Source of the DNA: Clostridium aceticum
GTDB lineage: Bacteria > Bacillota > Clostridia > Peptostreptococcales > Natronincolaceae
Length of the DNA stretch: 64,000 bases
Direction of reading: 5' to 3'
Assembly: GCF_001042715.1 (NCBI RefSeq)
Contig: NZ_CP009687.1
Coordinates: forward strand, 2,099,418 to 2,163,417
Shown here: piece after piece, positions 18,253 to 28,656 of the stretch
Position numbering within the stretch: position 1 is the first letter of the stretch
Layout: every line of letters begins with the position of its first letter
The notes under the pieces: model-generated
Database searches by the model: none
What the model was told of the DNA's origin: nothing
What the model saw: only the letters and a program-made list of their open reading frames with translations
Made by a program: the position numbers and the translations under genes

Positions 18253-18463
18253 TGCTGGTAACTTTACTGAAACTTTCCTAAATCCTCCCAATTCATAAGT
18301 TTTTCCTACTATTATATAATACTATTTTGTAGAAAAATGTCTAATTTTCAAGGTTTTAAAATTTATGTACTTTATTTATTTTAACAGCGGAACTACCAAT
18401 ATACAAGCAGCAAATTAAAGTTAATAGTTTTTGGGACTTTCTGCCTAATCCTGTCATATTTTG

Positions 18464-18504
18464 CAAAATAAAAAGAAGCCATTTGTTTTTATAACAGCTT
18501 CTTT
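18464..18504 (-). terminator. Intrinsic terminator downstream of codY
   Basis: Arms 18472-18479 and 18497-18504 (AAAGAAGC with its complement) form an 8-base stem, followed on the minus-strand transcript by a T-rich tract (TTTTTATTTT). It begins about 28 bases after the codY stop codon and separates codY from the flagellar operon. Confidence 0.75.
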
Positions 18505-18531
18505 CTACACAATATTACATTACTATTTAAA

Positions 18532-19311
18532 CTATCGTTTTATTTTCCTTAATTCTTCTAGCAGCCTATCATTCAAGATTCTTATATGAGTTCCCTTCAT
18601 ACCTAAGGACCTTGACTCAATTACACCTGCACTCTCAAACTTTCTTAAGGCATTAACAATTACTGAGCGAGTAATACCTACACGATCAGCAATTTTGCTG
18701 GCTACTAAAAGACCTTCGTTGCCATCCAGCTCATTAAATATATGCTCTACCGCTTCTAATTCAGAGTAAGATAAAGTATCTATTGCCATCTGTACCACAG
18801 CTTTTTTTCTAGCTTCTTCTTCTATCTCTTCTGTTTTAGCTCTTAGTATCTCTAATCCTACTACGGTGGCACTATATTCTGCCATGACTAAATCTTCATC
18901 TTGAAATTTATCCTCATGTCTTGCTAAAACCATGGTGCCTAATCGTTTTCCACTACCATTAATAGGGACAATGGTTACTAACTTATTATAACTCTCAATA
19001 TCGTATATAAATACCTTCAGTAATTCATCTTGTGTGATATTAGACTGCGTTTCTGTAATTTGCAGTAATTGCTCATTATATTCTTCAGGAAACCTTTTTG
19101 TTCCCGTCTTTTCATCAACAATAATTGGACAGTCAGAAGCATCTGTTAAACTGACCCCCAAAACCTTTCCTTTAGAACTAGCAACATATACGTTTGCATC
19201 TAAAATTTCACTCAATATTCTACAAAGTTCATTAAAGGATACCGCATATTCCCCAGATTTTTGTAGTATCTTATTAATTCTCCTAGTCTTCTCTAGTAAG
19301 TTACTTGCCAT
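18532..19311 (-). CDS. codY: GTP-sensing global repressor CodY
   Basis: Repressor that senses GTP and branched-chain amino acids and controls the switch from growth to stationary-phase functions. The protein has an N-terminal GAF ligand domain (about residues 1-150; the basic [17 protein letters not shown] start is typical) and a C-terminal winged helix (about 185-259) whose recognition segment [20 protein letters not shown] is nearly invariant in the family. I place the start at the ATG at 19311, behind AAGGAGGAAGTATA, which gives exactly 259 residues as in Bacillus subtilis. It follows hslVU and precedes flgB, the same context as in Bacillus. Confidence 0.97.
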   Translation of the reverse strand: MASNLLEKTRRINKILQKSGEYAVSFNELCRILSEILDANVYVASSKGKVLGVSLTDASDCPIIVDEKTGTKRFPEEYNEQLLQITETQSNITQDELLKVFIYDIESYNKLVTIVPINGSGKRLGTMVLARHEDKFQDEDLVMAEYSATVVGLEILRAKTEEIEEEARKKAVVQMAIDTLSYSELEAVEHIFNELDGNEGLLVASKIADRVGITRSVIVNALRKFESAGVIESRSLGMKGTHIRILNDRLLEELRKIKR

Positions 19312-19330
19312 TATACTTCCTCCTTGTTCA

Positions 19331-20722
19331 TTAAATAATATATTTATCTTCACTAAAGGTTTTTACTGTATTATTTAGTTTCTTTTTTACATACTGTTGA
19401 TCAATTGTTATTTCTTTTTCAGATAGTTCTGGAGCTTCAAAAGAAATATCTTCTAACAATTTCTCTGTGATTGTATGTAATCTTCTAGCCCCAATATTGT
19501 CACCTTGTTCATTTGTCATATAAGAAACCATAGCAATCTCATCTATAGCTTCCTCTAAAAAATGGATTTTTATACCTTCTGTTTCCAATAACAGCTTATA
19601 TTGCGTCAACAGAGCATTTTGCGGCTGGGTTAGTATCTTTTTAAAATCTTCTATGGTTAGATTGCTTAAGTTTACTCTTATAGGAAATCTCCCCTGCAAT
19701 TCTGGTATTAAATCTGAAACTTTAGCTATATGAAAAGCTCCAGCAGCAATGAAAAGAATATGATCAGTTTTTACAGGACCGTACTTTGTCATCACAGTAG
19801 ACCCCTCGATAATAGGTAAAATATCTCTTTGAACCCCTTCACGAGATACGTCTGGACCAGATCCTCCATGTCCACCAGCAATTTTATCAATTTCATCAAT
19901 AAAGATAATCCCCTGTTGCTCCGCATTATTAATGGCAGTTGCTATTACTTCATCCATATCCACCAGTTTTTGTGCTTCTTCTTCTATCAATATTTTTCTA
20001 GCTTCAGATACAGTAACCTTCCTCTTTTTTGTTTTTTTAGGAATAATTCCACCTAGCATATCCTGAAGGTTGATATTCATCTCTTCATTACCAGCACCAA
20101 ATATCTCAAATGTATTAGGCATACGATCTTCTATTTCTACTTCTACCAACTCATTCTCCAACAATCCTTCTGTTAGTTGCTTTTCAATTTGCTGTCTCTT
20201 TAGTTTTAAATCAACCTCATGTTCTTTTTCACTGGTGGATTCTTCTTCATTATGACTAGTTTTAAACAACATGTCAAATGGGTTTTTAAAGGAAGTTTCT
20301 TTTCGAGGTGTAGGGTCTAGTAAATCCAGCAATCGATGATTTGCCAACTTTTTAGCCTTCTCATAATTCTTTTCTATATGTTTTCCTTTAATAATCCTTA
20401 TAGAAGCCTCTACAAGATCCCTAATCATAGATTCCACATCTCTGCCTACATAACCTACTTCTGTAAACTTGGTGGCTTCTACCTTGATAAAAGGAGCATC
20501 TATTAGTTTAGCCAACCTTCTTGCAATTTCTGTTTTCCCTACACCTGTTGGCCCTATCATCAAAATGTTTTTAGGTTTAATTTCTTCTTGAAACTCTATA
20601 GAAATTTTACTTCTTCTTATTCTATTTCTCAAGGCAATAGCTACTGCCTTTTTAGCCTCCTGTTGTCCTATAATGTATTTATCTAATTCCTCTACAACTT
20701 GTCGTGGTGTAAACTCCTTCAT
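19331..20722 (-). CDS. hslU: ATP-dependent protease ATPase subunit HslU (ClpY)
   Basis: AAA+ unfoldase of the HslUV protease. Walker [21 protein letters not shown] (about residue 58) and the HslU-specific [20 protein letters not shown] follow the N-terminal [16 protein letters not shown]. The family-specific I domain covers about 110-240, then Walker [13 protein letters not shown], and the C-terminal tail. The ATG at 20722 (463 residues) is preceded by GAGGTGAGAAAT; a GTG three codons earlier overlaps that site. It follows hslV by 24 bases. Confidence 0.97.
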   Translation of the reverse strand: MKEFTPRQVVEELDKYIIGQQEAKKAVAIALRNRIRRSKISIEFQEEIKPKNILMIGPTGVGKTEIARRLAKLIDAPFIKVEATKFTEVGYVGRDVESMIRDLVEASIRIIKGKHIEKNYEKAKKLANHRLLDLLDPTPRKETSFKNPFDMLFKTSHNEEESTSEKEHEVDLKLKRQQIEKQLTEGLLENELVEVEIEDRMPNTFEIFGAGNEEMNINLQDMLGGIIPKKTKKRKVTVSEARKILIEEEAQKLVDMDEVIATAINNAEQQGIIFIDEIDKIAGGHGGSGPDVSREGVQRDILPIIEGSTVMTKYGPVKTDHILFIAAGAFHIAKVSDLIPELQGRFPIRVNLSNLTIEDFKKILTQPQNALLTQYKLLLETEGIKIHFLEEAIDEIAMVSYMTNEQGDNIGARRLHTITEKLLEDISFEAPELSEKEITIDQQYVKKKLNNTVKTFSEDKYII

Positions 20723-20746
20723 ATTTCTCACCTCGCTCTACCACCT

Positions 20747-21280
20747 TTATAAGGTCTCTACGGTAATTTGATTGTTTGTAAAGACACATATATCCGCAGC
20801 AATTTCTAATGATTTTTTTACAATTTCAGCACTAGATAAATCCGTATTTTTTTTCAATGCTATTGCAGCTGCTAAGGCATAGGAACCTCCTGAGCCTATA
20901 GCAATCACATCCTCATCAGGTTCTATCACTTCTCCCGAACCACTGATCACCAGCATGGTGGTTTTATTTAATGCGATTAACATAGCCTCTAATTTTGTTA
21001 ACATTTTGTCACGTCTCCAACTTTGTGCTAATTCAACCGCTGCTCTTTTTAAATTCCCATCATGTTTTTCTAAAAAATTTTCGAATTTTTCTGCTAGTGT
21101 GAAGGCATCTGCTACAGACCCGGCAAAACCTATAAGAACTTCATCCTTATAAATTCTCCTTACCTTTTTTGCATGGTGCTTAATAACAGTTCTTTCTCCT
21201 AATGTAACCTGCCCATCTCCTGCTATGGCACAGTCTTTATCATTTTTTCTTACTGCTACAATTGTTGTACCCTTTAACAT
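20747..21280 (-). CDS. hslV: ATP-dependent protease peptidase subunit HslV (ClpQ)
   Basis: Threonine peptidase ring of the HslUV complex. After a short propeptide (MLKG) the mature chain would begin [20 protein letters not shown], supplying the N-terminal Thr nucleophile; the [17 protein letters not shown] and [12 protein letters not shown] motifs are present. Unlike Bacillus subtilis ClpQ, which has an N-terminal Ser, this has the common Thr form. The length of 177 is normal. Confidence 0.96.
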   Translation of the reverse strand: MLKGTTIVAVRKNDKDCAIAGDGQVTLGERTVIKHHAKKVRRIYKDEVLIGFAGSVADAFTLAEKFENFLEKHDGNLKRAAVELAQSWRRDKMLTKLEAMLIALNKTTMLVISGSGEVIEPDEDVIAIGSGGSYALAAAIALKKNTDLSSAEIVKKSLEIAADICVFTNNQITVETL

Positions 21281-21337
21281 TTTCTTATTTCACCACCAAA
21301 CAATAAAATAGGTACTTAAATAACTATATAAATCTTG

Positions 21338-23410
21338 TTAGGAATTTACTTCCCTTGTATATTTACATTCCTTATTGGTACACATAATTTTCTCACTCTT
21401 TTTATTGATCTTATGGGTGAGCAGACTATTACAATCTGGACACTTTTCATTGATAGGCCTACTCCATGAAACAAATCTGCATTTAGGGAACTCGCTACAA
21501 CCATAAAAAGTTCTTCCTTTTTTTGATTTTCGTTCTATGATTTCCCCATCTTCACATTTTGGACATTTAACCCCTATCTTATGAACAATAGGTTTAGTAA
21601 ATGTACAGTCTGGATAGTTAGAACAAGCTAAAAACTTCCCATAGCGGCCATACTTTATCAGCATTTTAGCATTACAAGCATCACAATCTTCATCACTTTC
21701 TTCTACCAAATCAATTTCTTCAATACCTTCGTCTGCCTTAATCAACATTTTTTCAAAGAAAACATAAAAGTTCTTGATCAACTGACGCCAATCTTCTTTT
21801 CCTTCTTCAATATTATCGAGACTTTTTTCAAAATCTGCCGTAAAGTTAATATCAATAATATCTGTAAAGTATTCTTCAAGAATCTCAGTAACCAGTGCAC
21901 CTAATTCTGTTAGTACCAGATGTTTTCCTTCCTTTTCTACATAACCCCTAGAAAGAATCGTACTTATAGTAGGGGAGTAGGTGCTAGGACGTCCAATCCC
22001 TAATTCCTCCATCGTTTTTACTAAAGAAGCTTCTGTATATCTTGGCGGAGGCTGCGTAAAGTGTTGGTTAGGAATAATATTAAGGATATTTATTACATCC
22101 CCTACTTTTAATAGGGGTAAGTTCAATTCTTCTGAAACTGAGGCAAAGGAATATACCCTTAAAAATCCATCAAAGTTTAATCTAGAACCAGTAACTTTAA
22201 AGGTCACATTCTCCACCTTTAATTCAATACTTAAAGTATCGTAAACTGCTGCTGTCATCTGGCTGGATAAAAATCTCTCCCAAATCAACTTGTATAGTTT
22301 ATACTGATCCTTAGACAAAGAAGCCCTGATGCTATCTGGATGTCTATTGACATCTGTAGGACGGATAGCCTCGTGGGCATCCTGTATCTCTTGATTTTTT
22401 TTCCCAGCTGTTTTAGGAGCTTGATTTAAGTACTTTTCACCTAAATCATCTAATATATATTGCTGTGCACCTTTTGTAGCCTCTTCCGATAATCTAGTAG
22501 AATCGGTACGAATGTAGGTAATTAATCCAACAGTACCTTCCTTTTCAAGGTCGATCCCTTCATACAACTGCTGTGCAATAGACATGGTCTTCTTTGTAGA
22601 AAATCCCATCTTATTAGAGGCTTCCTGCTGTAAAGTACTGGTGGTAAAGGGGAGATTTGGGTTCCTTTTTTTAGTACTTTCCTTTACTACCGTTACTGTC
22701 AAGTCTTTATTTTCTATTAAAGTAATAATTCTATTTACTTCATCTTGAGACTTAATATCTTTATTCCCTAAATCATCGCTGGCAAACTTTACTTCAAACT
22801 TTTCTTTTTGACTTGTTTGTACTTTAAGAACTAAGCTCCAATATTCTTCTGGAATAAAGCTCTTAATTTCTTCTTCTCTGTCTTTGATGATTTTTGTCGC
22901 CACCGATTGAACTCTACCAGCACTTAGACCTTTACGCATTTTCCTCCAGAGAAGAGGACTAATCTTATAACCTACTAAACGGTCCAAAACTCTCCTAGCC
23001 TGCTGTGCATCCACTAGACTCTTATCAATCACTCTAGGTTTTTTTATAGCATTTTTTACAGCATTTTTAGTAATTTCATTAAACTCAATTCTACAAGGAA
23101 TGTCTTCTTGAATATTTAGTGCATTGGACAAATGCCAAGAAATTGCTTCTCCTTCTCGGTCAGGGTCTGTTGCTAAATATATTTTTTTAGCTTTTTTTGC
23201 CTCTGCCTTGATTTCTTTTAAAACTGGACCTTTACCTCTTATCGTGATGTATTGAGGATTAAAGTTATTCTCTATATCGATACCTAGCTTACTTTTCGGT
23301 AAATCTATAATATGGCCAACAGAAGCCTTAACCACATAATTGTTCCCTAGAAACTTTTTAATTGTTTTTGCTTTTGCAGGTGACTCTACAATTACCAATG
23401 ACTTTGTCAA
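21338..23410 (-). CDS. topA: DNA topoisomerase I TopA
   Basis: Relaxes negative supercoils. The Toprim domain starts at once (SLVIVESPAKAKTIKKFLG, later ATDPDREGEAISWHL with its acidic triad), the catalytic Tyr is in GLITYIRTDSTRLS (about residue 300), and PPPRYTEASLVKTMEELGIG marks the core. Three C-terminal four-cysteine zinc ribbons occupy about 580-690 (CDAC...CSNYPDC, CPKC...CSEFPKC, CPDC...CTNKEC). The length of 690 is typical. In Bacillus subtilis trmFO and xerC lie between topA and hslV; here they are missing. Confidence 0.97.
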   Translation of the reverse strand: MTKSLVIVESPAKAKTIKKFLGNNYVVKASVGHIIDLPKSKLGIDIENNFNPQYITIRGKGPVLKEIKAEAKKAKKIYLATDPDREGEAISWHLSNALNIQEDIPCRIEFNEITKNAVKNAIKKPRVIDKSLVDAQQARRVLDRLVGYKISPLLWRKMRKGLSAGRVQSVATKIIKDREEEIKSFIPEEYWSLVLKVQTSQKEKFEVKFASDDLGNKDIKSQDEVNRIITLIENKDLTVTVVKESTKKRNPNLPFTTSTLQQEASNKMGFSTKKTMSIAQQLYEGIDLEKEGTVGLITYIRTDSTRLSEEATKGAQQYILDDLGEKYLNQAPKTAGKKNQEIQDAHEAIRPTDVNRHPDSIRASLSKDQYKLYKLIWERFLSSQMTAAVYDTLSIELKVENVTFKVTGSRLNFDGFLRVYSFASVSEELNLPLLKVGDVINILNIIPNQHFTQPPPRYTEASLVKTMEELGIGRPSTYSPTISTILSRGYVEKEGKHLVLTELGALVTEILEEYFTDIIDINFTADFEKSLDNIEEGKEDWRQLIKNFYVFFEKMLIKADEGIEEIDLVEESDEDCDACNAKMLIKYGRYGKFLACSNYPDCTFTKPIVHKIGVKCPKCEDGEIIERKSKKGRTFYGCSEFPKCRFVSWSRPINEKCPDCNSLLTHKINKKSEKIMCTNKECKYTREVNS

Positions 23411-23480
23411 TCACCTCACCTCCAGTGCATCTTTGTTTTTGGAATAATTCGACAAAATTAATTCAATCCATTATATCAAT

Positions 23481-24572
23481 TTATTTATTAGCTGTAAATG
23501 TTTTTCCCGGCAACTGACATATAAAACCCTTTAATTCTAAGATTGTTAATATAGTATTAAGCTGTGAAATACTTATACCACTCTTATAAGCTATCCTATC
23601 TATATGAAGGGGTTCTTCTTTGATCATCTGAAATATGTTCATTTCTTCGTTACTCAACACTTCCTGTAACTCCTGTTTTTTCCTAAGGTTTGTTAAAGTA
23701 TAGTTACATTTAATTTCTTCTATAATATCCTCTATCCCTAATAAAATCTTAGCTCCTTCTTTTATTAGCTTGTTTGTTCCTTTACTCTGATTATTGTTAA
23801 TATTGCCTGGTAAGGCATATACATCCTTTCCTTGCTGAAGAGCATGATCTACTGTGATTAGGGTGCCACTTTTTTCCCCCGCTTCAATCACAACTACCCC
23901 ATCGGAAAGCCCGCTGATGATTCGATTTCTTGCAGGAAAATGATGTTTTAGTGGTTGTACTTTAGGACCATACTCCGATAAGATGCAACCCTCCTCCTCC
24001 ATTTTTTTGTATAAGTGATAATTGGATTGGGGGTAACATTGATCGATTCCACACCCTAACACGCCAACAGTATAGCCTTTTTCTTGTAGTGTTCCTTTGT
24101 GTCCTTCTGCATCGATTCCTAAAGCTAACCCACTAACGGTACCTACACCCCACTCTGCCAACTCCACAGCAAACTTCTTAGCAGCCCATCTGCCATAAGC
24201 AGTTGACTTTCTAGCCCCTACAATTGCAATAAGTGGTTTATCAAAGTTTTTCTTTCCTTTCATATATATTACATAAGGGAGATTATATATACATTTTAAT
24301 TTTTTAGGATAATCCTTATCTAAAATAGTTATCACCTCAAAATCACTGTGCTCTACTCCCTCTATCAACTTTTGTAAAAACTGCTCATTTCTAGTTTTCA
24401 ACATTTTTTTTGCTATTATACGGTGATTGTTCATCGCTTGATATAAATTTTCTTCCTTTGCATACCAAAGTTCTTCAAGACTGCCAAAATAGTTGATTAG
24501 GGTTGATACCATTTCATAAGTAATGCTGCCCAAGAAGTTAAGCCATATCAGTAGATTTCTCTCATTGATCAT
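23481..24572 (-). CDS. dprA: DNA processing protein DprA (Smf)
   Basis: Loads RecA on incoming single-stranded DNA during natural transformation and is found in many non-competent species too. The 363-residue protein has an N-terminal SAM-like helical region, the Rossmann DprA core (about residues 85-285) with VGARKSTAYGRWAAKKFAVE, SGLALGIDAEGHKGTL and ARNRIISGLSDGVVVIEAG, and a C-terminal winged-helix domain (about 305-360). It lies between comM and topA, the usual Clostridial position. Confidence 0.95.
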   Translation of the reverse strand: MINERNLLIWLNFLGSITYEMVSTLINYFGSLEELWYAKEENLYQAMNNHRIIAKKMLKTRNEQFLQKLIEGVEHSDFEVITILDKDYPKKLKCIYNLPYVIYMKGKKNFDKPLIAIVGARKSTAYGRWAAKKFAVELAEWGVGTVSGLALGIDAEGHKGTLQEKGYTVGVLGCGIDQCYPQSNYHLYKKMEEEGCILSEYGPKVQPLKHHFPARNRIISGLSDGVVVIEAGEKSGTLITVDHALQQGKDVYALPGNINNNQSKGTNKLIKEGAKILLGIEDIIEEIKCNYTLTNLRKKQELQEVLSNEEMNIFQMIKEEPLHIDRIAYKSGISISQLNTILTILELKGFICQLPGKTFTANK

Positions 24573-24575
24573 ACT

Positions 24576-26111
24576 TTACCTCCACGCCATATTGGTAATT
24601 TTTCTATATTGAAGAGCCTCTGCCAGATGATGTTCTTTTATTTCATCGCTTTCTTCTAAATCTGCAATCGTTCTAGTAATTTTTATCATTCTAGTATAGG
24701 CTCTAGCGCTTAAACCCATTTTATCAAAAGCATAATTAAGCAAACTTTGTGATGAATCATCTAACTGACAGTACTTTCTGATGGCTGAGGCTGTTAACTC
24801 ACTATTGAAGTTAAACTTTGCATTTTTATATCTTTCTAGTTGTCTTTGACGAGCCTTTTCTACTCTTTCTCTAATCTCTTTAGAAGTTTCCGTTTTTTTA
24901 CTGCTGGTTAAATCCTTATAGGAAACCCTATTGGTTTCTACAATAATATCTAGTCTATCAAGTAGAGGACCTGATACTTTTGCAACATATCTGCGTATTT
25001 GCTGCGGACTACAGGTGCACTGATGTTGTGGAGTATCTGTTCCATAGTATCCACAAGGACAAGGGTTCATAGCACAGACTAACATAAATTTCGCTGGATA
25101 AGTGAAGGTACCACTGGCTCTAGATATAGTAATACATCCCTCCTCCAATGGCTGCCTTAGAACCTCTAGCACATTTTTATTAAACTCAGGCAATTCATCT
25201 AAAAAAAGCACACCATAATGACTCAATGATACCTCTCCTGGCTTGGGGATTCGTCCACCCCCTGTGAGTGCAACCATTGAAGCAGTATGATGAGGCCCTC
25301 TAAAGGGTCTCTGTGTTACTAGCCCCTGTTTTGATACTAGCAGCCCAGCAACACTATAGATTTTTGTTATTTCCATCGCCTCTTCAAAAGTAAGCTTCGG
25401 TAGTATAGAAGGCAACGCTGCTGCCGCCATAGTTTTCCCAGAACCTGGAGGGCCAATCATTAAAAGATTATGTCCTCCAGCTGATACGATCTCCAAACCA
25501 CGTTTCAAGCTTTCCTGTCCTTTTAAATCTTTAAAATCTTGATAAAAATCCTGCTGCTGCCAGTCATGCAAAATCGTCCCCATAAAAGCTTCCAGCTGAA
25601 TCTCATGATTAATGAAATCTACTAGTTGTTTTAATGAATCTACTGCAATACATTTTATACCTTCTACGAGTTTAGCCTCTTCAATATTTCCAGATGGTAA
25701 TATTACCCTAGTAAAACCCTTTTTATACATTTCCAACAGCATCGGCAAAACACCATTTACAGGATTAACCTGTCCATCTAAAGACAACTCGCCTAATACT
25801 ACAGCCTCTGAAAAGTCCTTCAAATCTATTTGCCCTGAAGCCGCTAATATGCCTAGAGCAATAGGTAGATCAAAATGTGTTCCTTCTTTTTTTGTATCTG
25901 CTGGAGACAGATTTACAGTGATTCTTTTTAAAGGAAAATCCAGCTGGCTATTATTTATAGCTGCTCTAACCCTTTCCTTTGATTCCCTCAGGGCAAGATC
26001 CGGAAGCCCCACGATATTCATCACTGGTAACCCATTGGCTAAATCTACCTGCACCTCAATATCCGCAACTAAAAGGCCATAAATACAACAGGTTTTAACT
26101 TTTGCAAGCAT
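24576..26111 (-). CDS. comM: YifB/ComM family Mg-chelatase-like AAA+ ATPase
   Basis: AAA+ helicase-like protein; ComM promotes branch migration during integration of transformed DNA in Gram-negative species. The N-terminal ChlI domain (about residues 1-165; LANGLPVMNIVGLPDLALRE) precedes the AAA+ core with Walker A MIGPPGSGKTMAAAALPSIL and LFLDELPEFNKNVLEVLRQP. A cysteine cluster, CAMNPCPCGYYG and later QCTCSP, is characteristic. I use the ATG at 26111 (511 residues), which begins MLAKVKTCC as in relatives; upstream starts lack a ribosome site. Confidence 0.93.
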   Translation of the reverse strand: MLAKVKTCCIYGLLVADIEVQVDLANGLPVMNIVGLPDLALRESKERVRAAINNSQLDFPLKRITVNLSPADTKKEGTHFDLPIALGILAASGQIDLKDFSEAVVLGELSLDGQVNPVNGVLPMLLEMYKKGFTRVILPSGNIEEAKLVEGIKCIAVDSLKQLVDFINHEIQLEAFMGTILHDWQQQDFYQDFKDLKGQESLKRGLEIVSAGGHNLLMIGPPGSGKTMAAAALPSILPKLTFEEAMEITKIYSVAGLLVSKQGLVTQRPFRGPHHTASMVALTGGGRIPKPGEVSLSHYGVLFLDELPEFNKNVLEVLRQPLEEGCITISRASGTFTYPAKFMLVCAMNPCPCGYYGTDTPQHQCTCSPQQIRRYVAKVSGPLLDRLDIIVETNRVSYKDLTSSKKTETSKEIRERVEKARQRQLERYKNAKFNFNSELTASAIRKYCQLDDSSQSLLNYAFDKMGLSARAYTRMIKITRTIADLEESDEIKEHHLAEALQYRKITNMAWR

Positions 26112-26212
26112 CTTACTAACACTTCCCATCAAAACAAATTGGTATTAGTAAGATATTCTATATATAGAAATTTTTTCCTTTATATATTTTGCATTATTCT
26201 AAAATTAGTTTT

Positions 26213-26566
26213 TTAAAAAGCATTTTCAATGTGATTTACTTCGTATTGACCTTTATTATTATTCCATTGAACCTCTATCACATCAAAACGAAACCCCATA
26301 TTTTTAATTTTTTTATACTGTATATATTGTTCCGCTAATCTTATTAATGTAGTTTGTTTTTTATAATGAACAGCCTCTCTAGGCAGACCAAATGTCATCG
26401 TATTCCTAGTTTTCACCTCTACAAATACAACAATATCATTACGCTGTACAATAAGATCTACTTCACCTAACTTTGTTCTATAATTACTATCCAATATAAA
26501 ATATCCTTGGTCTATTAAATATTTTTTGCTTAATTGTTCCCCGTAGCGGCCTGTTTTTTTCCTCAT
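26213..26566 (-). CDS. yraN: YraN family endonuclease-like protein
   Basis: Small protein with a restriction-endonuclease-like fold; the function is not established, but it may act in DNA processing. The 117 residues show RKKTGRYGEQLSKKYLIDQG, the catalytic-type motif LGEVDLIVQ and VVFVEVKTRN, and a C-terminal RFDVIEVQW. It sits between rnhB and comM, a widely conserved neighbourhood. Confidence 0.92.
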   Translation of the reverse strand: MRKKTGRYGEQLSKKYLIDQGYFILDSNYRTKLGEVDLIVQRNDIVVFVEVKTRNTMTFGLPREAVHYKKQTTLIRLAEQYIQYKKIKNMGFRFDVIEVQWNNNKGQYEVNHIENAF

Positions 26567-26583
26567 AGCAGCCTCTCCCCAAT

Positions 26584-27195
26584 TTAAAGCAATATTTTTT
26601 TTAAAAAACTCCTTCTATGCATATCTGTAGCTCCGTATTTCATAAGAGCTTCCCTATGAACTTTCGTTCCATAACCCTTATGCTGGTCAATGCCATAGGC
26701 AGGATATTTCTTATGCCAATCCATACATAGCTGATCTCTTGTGACTTTAGCCACGATGGAAGCTGCAGCAATTCCGTGAACTAAATCATCGCCTTTGATA
26801 ATAGGCTTCTGAGGAATATTGATGTCGATTTCTTCAGCATCAATAAGCATGTAATCAGGAGTTACTACATTGCCCTTCTTATCCTTTAAGTTTAGCATAG
26901 CCTCCTTCATAGCTAGTCTAGTGGCATTTTTTATGTTAATTTTATCTATTATCTCTGGTGGAACAATGCCTATGCCTATCGCTAAAGCATTTTCTGAAAT
27001 AATAATATACATCGCCTCTCGCTTTTTAGGAGATAGTTTTTTAGAATCTTTTACACCCTCTAACCTAAGACCCTTTGGAAAAATAACTGCTGCTGCTAAT
27101 ACCGAGCCAAATAAACATCCTCTTCCAACTTCATCGCAGCAGGCTATTTTCTCATAACCTTCATTCCATATACTATTCTCAATTTCTAATTCCAT
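26584..27195 (-). CDS. rnhB: Ribonuclease HII
   Basis: Removes RNA from RNA-DNA hybrids, including single ribonucleotides. The active-site signature is ACCDEVGRGCLFGSVLAAAV (about residues 18-37, supplying Asp-Glu), with further acidic residues in DYMLIDAEEI and the HGIAAASIVAKVTRD segment. The usual G/A-x-DE-A-G-RG motif has Val instead of Ala after Glu, a conservative change. The length of 203 is typical. Confidence 0.96.
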   Translation of the reverse strand: MELEIENSIWNEGYEKIACCDEVGRGCLFGSVLAAAVIFPKGLRLEGVKDSKKLSPKKREAMYIIISENALAIGIGIVPPEIIDKINIKNATRLAMKEAMLNLKDKKGNVVTPDYMLIDAEEIDINIPQKPIIKGDDLVHGIAAASIVAKVTRDQLCMDWHKKYPAYGIDQHKGYGTKVHREALMKYGATDMHRRSFLKKILL

Positions 27196-27227
27196 TTTAC
27201 TATCTATCCCCCTTACTTGCTTTATGG

Positions 27228-28073
27228 CTATATTGGTTCTTCTAAAGAAATTTTACCAATTCTTCCTGCACGAAATTCATCCAACACCATATTCGCAGTT
27301 CTAGAATAATCTATTTCTCCGCCACTGATAATACAGCCGCGGTTTTTAGCGATCCTGTCCATTACCTCTATCGGTAAGGCTAATGTTTCTTCCAATTTAT
27401 ATCTTTCTATTAACTTTTCTTTTTCTTTGACCCATAGTCTTTCTATTAGTTTTAAGGCTAAGGTTTCCGTATCCATAATTTCATCTTTAATTGCTCCAGT
27501 AAAAGCCAAATTAAGAGCAACTTCCTCATCTTCAAATTTAGGCCATAGTATTCCAGGAGTATCTAGAAGTTCCATGTTACCCCTTAGTCTAATCCATTGC
27601 TTCCCTTTTGTAACCCCTGGTCGATCTCCTGTTTTAGCACTCTTCTTTCCTGCTAATCTATTGATAATAGAGGATTTTCCTACGTTAGGAATCCCTACGA
27701 TCATAATTCGTATAGCTCTACTTTTACGTCCCTTCAGCTTTAAAGCCTCCATTTTTTCCTTCACAACATTTTCAGCTTCTATAGTAACTTCTCTTATTCC
27801 TTTTCCTTCGATGACATTCATAGGAATTGCTTTTAAACCTTTAGATTTATAAGCATCTATCCATCTTTTAGTAACAGCATCATTTGAAAGGTCAGACTTG
27901 TTTAAAACAACTACTTTAGGTTTATTGCCAATGATTTCGTCTATAATAGGATTTTTACTACTTAAAGGAATTCTTGCATCTAATAGTTCAAATACCACAT
28001 CTACTAGTTTTAACTGTTCCTTTAGCAGCTCCCTAGTCTTCTTCATATGACCAGGATACCAATTGATATTCAT
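27228..28073 (-). CDS. rbgA: Ribosome biogenesis GTPase RbgA (YlqF)
   Basis: Circularly permuted GTPase required for a late step of 50S assembly. The G motifs appear in permuted order: G4 LNKSD (about residue 58), then G1 IVGIPNVGKSSIINRL (about 127-142), G2-like TKGKQWIRL and G3 LDTPGILWP (about 173). The N-terminal NWYPGHMKKTRELLKEQL is diagnostic. It follows rplS behind a terminator, so it likely has its own promoter in 28074-28165, though I could not identify one. AAAGGAGAGATAAA precedes the ATG. Confidence 0.96.
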   Translation of the reverse strand: MNINWYPGHMKKTRELLKEQLKLVDVVFELLDARIPLSSKNPIIDEIIGNKPKVVVLNKSDLSNDAVTKRWIDAYKSKGLKAIPMNVIEGKGIREVTIEAENVVKEKMEALKLKGRKSRAIRIMIVGIPNVGKSSIINRLAGKKSAKTGDRPGVTKGKQWIRLRGNMELLDTPGILWPKFEDEEVALNLAFTGAIKDEIMDTETLALKLIERLWVKEKEKLIERYKLEETLALPIEVMDRIAKNRGCIISGGEIDYSRTANMVLDEFRAGRIGKISLEEPI

Positions 28074-28165
28074 TTTATCTCTCCTTTTAAAATCAGTGAA
28101 GAATTAGCGGTTTTGAGTTAGTGTATGTATTTTTCTTATGTTATATTATTTCTCATTTATTATTA

Positions 28166-28197
28166 TGTAAAATAAAGGGACTGTAAACAGTCCCTTT
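28166..28197 (-). terminator. Intrinsic terminator after rplS
   Basis: Arms 28174-28183 and 28188-28197 give a perfect 10-base stem (AAAGGGACTG) with a 4-base loop, followed on the minus-strand transcript by an ATTTTA tract. It begins 4 bases after the rplS stop codon. Confidence 0.85.
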
Positions 28198-28201
28198 TTT
28201 T

Positions 28202-28552
28202 CTAGTACTTTTTCTTTTCTTTAATCTTAAAGGCAGCTTTACCAATTCTGTCTCTTAAGTAGAACAGCTTAGCTCTTCTTACTTTACCATGCTTGATTAC
28301 TTCAATCTTTTCAATCTTAGGAGAGTGTACTGGGAAAGTTCTTTCTACACCAACACCGTAAGAAATTCTTCTCACAGTAAAGGTTTCTGCAACGCTTCCA
28401 CCTTGCTTTTTGATAACAATTCCTTCAAAAACCTGGACTCTTTCTCTGTTACCCTCTTTGATTCTTACATGCACTTTTACTGTATCACCAGTATTAAAAT
28501 CTACTACTTCGCTTTTTAATTGCTCTTTTTCTATTGCTCTGATTAAATCCAT
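28202..28552 (-). CDS. rplS: 50S ribosomal protein L19
   Basis: Large-subunit protein at the 30S-50S interface. The 116 residues match the family through RKRE-like [20 protein letters not shown] and [20 protein letters not shown], ending in a basic [12 protein letters not shown] tail. GGAAGGAGGTACAACT precedes the ATG. A near-consensus promoter at 28622-28650 lets it be expressed apart from trmD. Confidence 0.97.
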   Translation of the reverse strand: MDLIRAIEKEQLKSEVVDFNTGDTVKVHVRIKEGNRERVQVFEGIVIKKQGGSVAETFTVRRISYGVGVERTFPVHSPKIEKIEVIKHGKVRRAKLFYLRDRIGKAAFKIKEKKKY

Positions 28553-28621
28553 AGTTGTACCTCCTTCCTTCCTAGACGTTCATATGATTTGCATAGAGGA
28601 CCGTCCGTACTAACCTTGACA

Positions 28622-28650
28622 ATTATATCATAACTAATATAATAGTTCAA
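28622..28650 (-). promoter_or_regulatory. Predicted sigma-A promoter of rplS
   Basis: On the minus strand TTGAAC (28650-28645) is followed after 17 bases by a perfect TATAAT (28627-28622). It lies immediately after the trmD stop and gives a leader of about 60 bases before rplS. An L19 autoregulatory leader is known in Firmicutes; I could not confirm its fold here. Confidence 0.65.
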
Positions 28651-28656
28651 TAGTTA

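Noticed and set aside
28553-28615. L19 ribosomal leader RNA upstream of rplS
   Set aside because: The position fits, but I could not find a convincing stem-loop by eye; a covariance model search would be needed.
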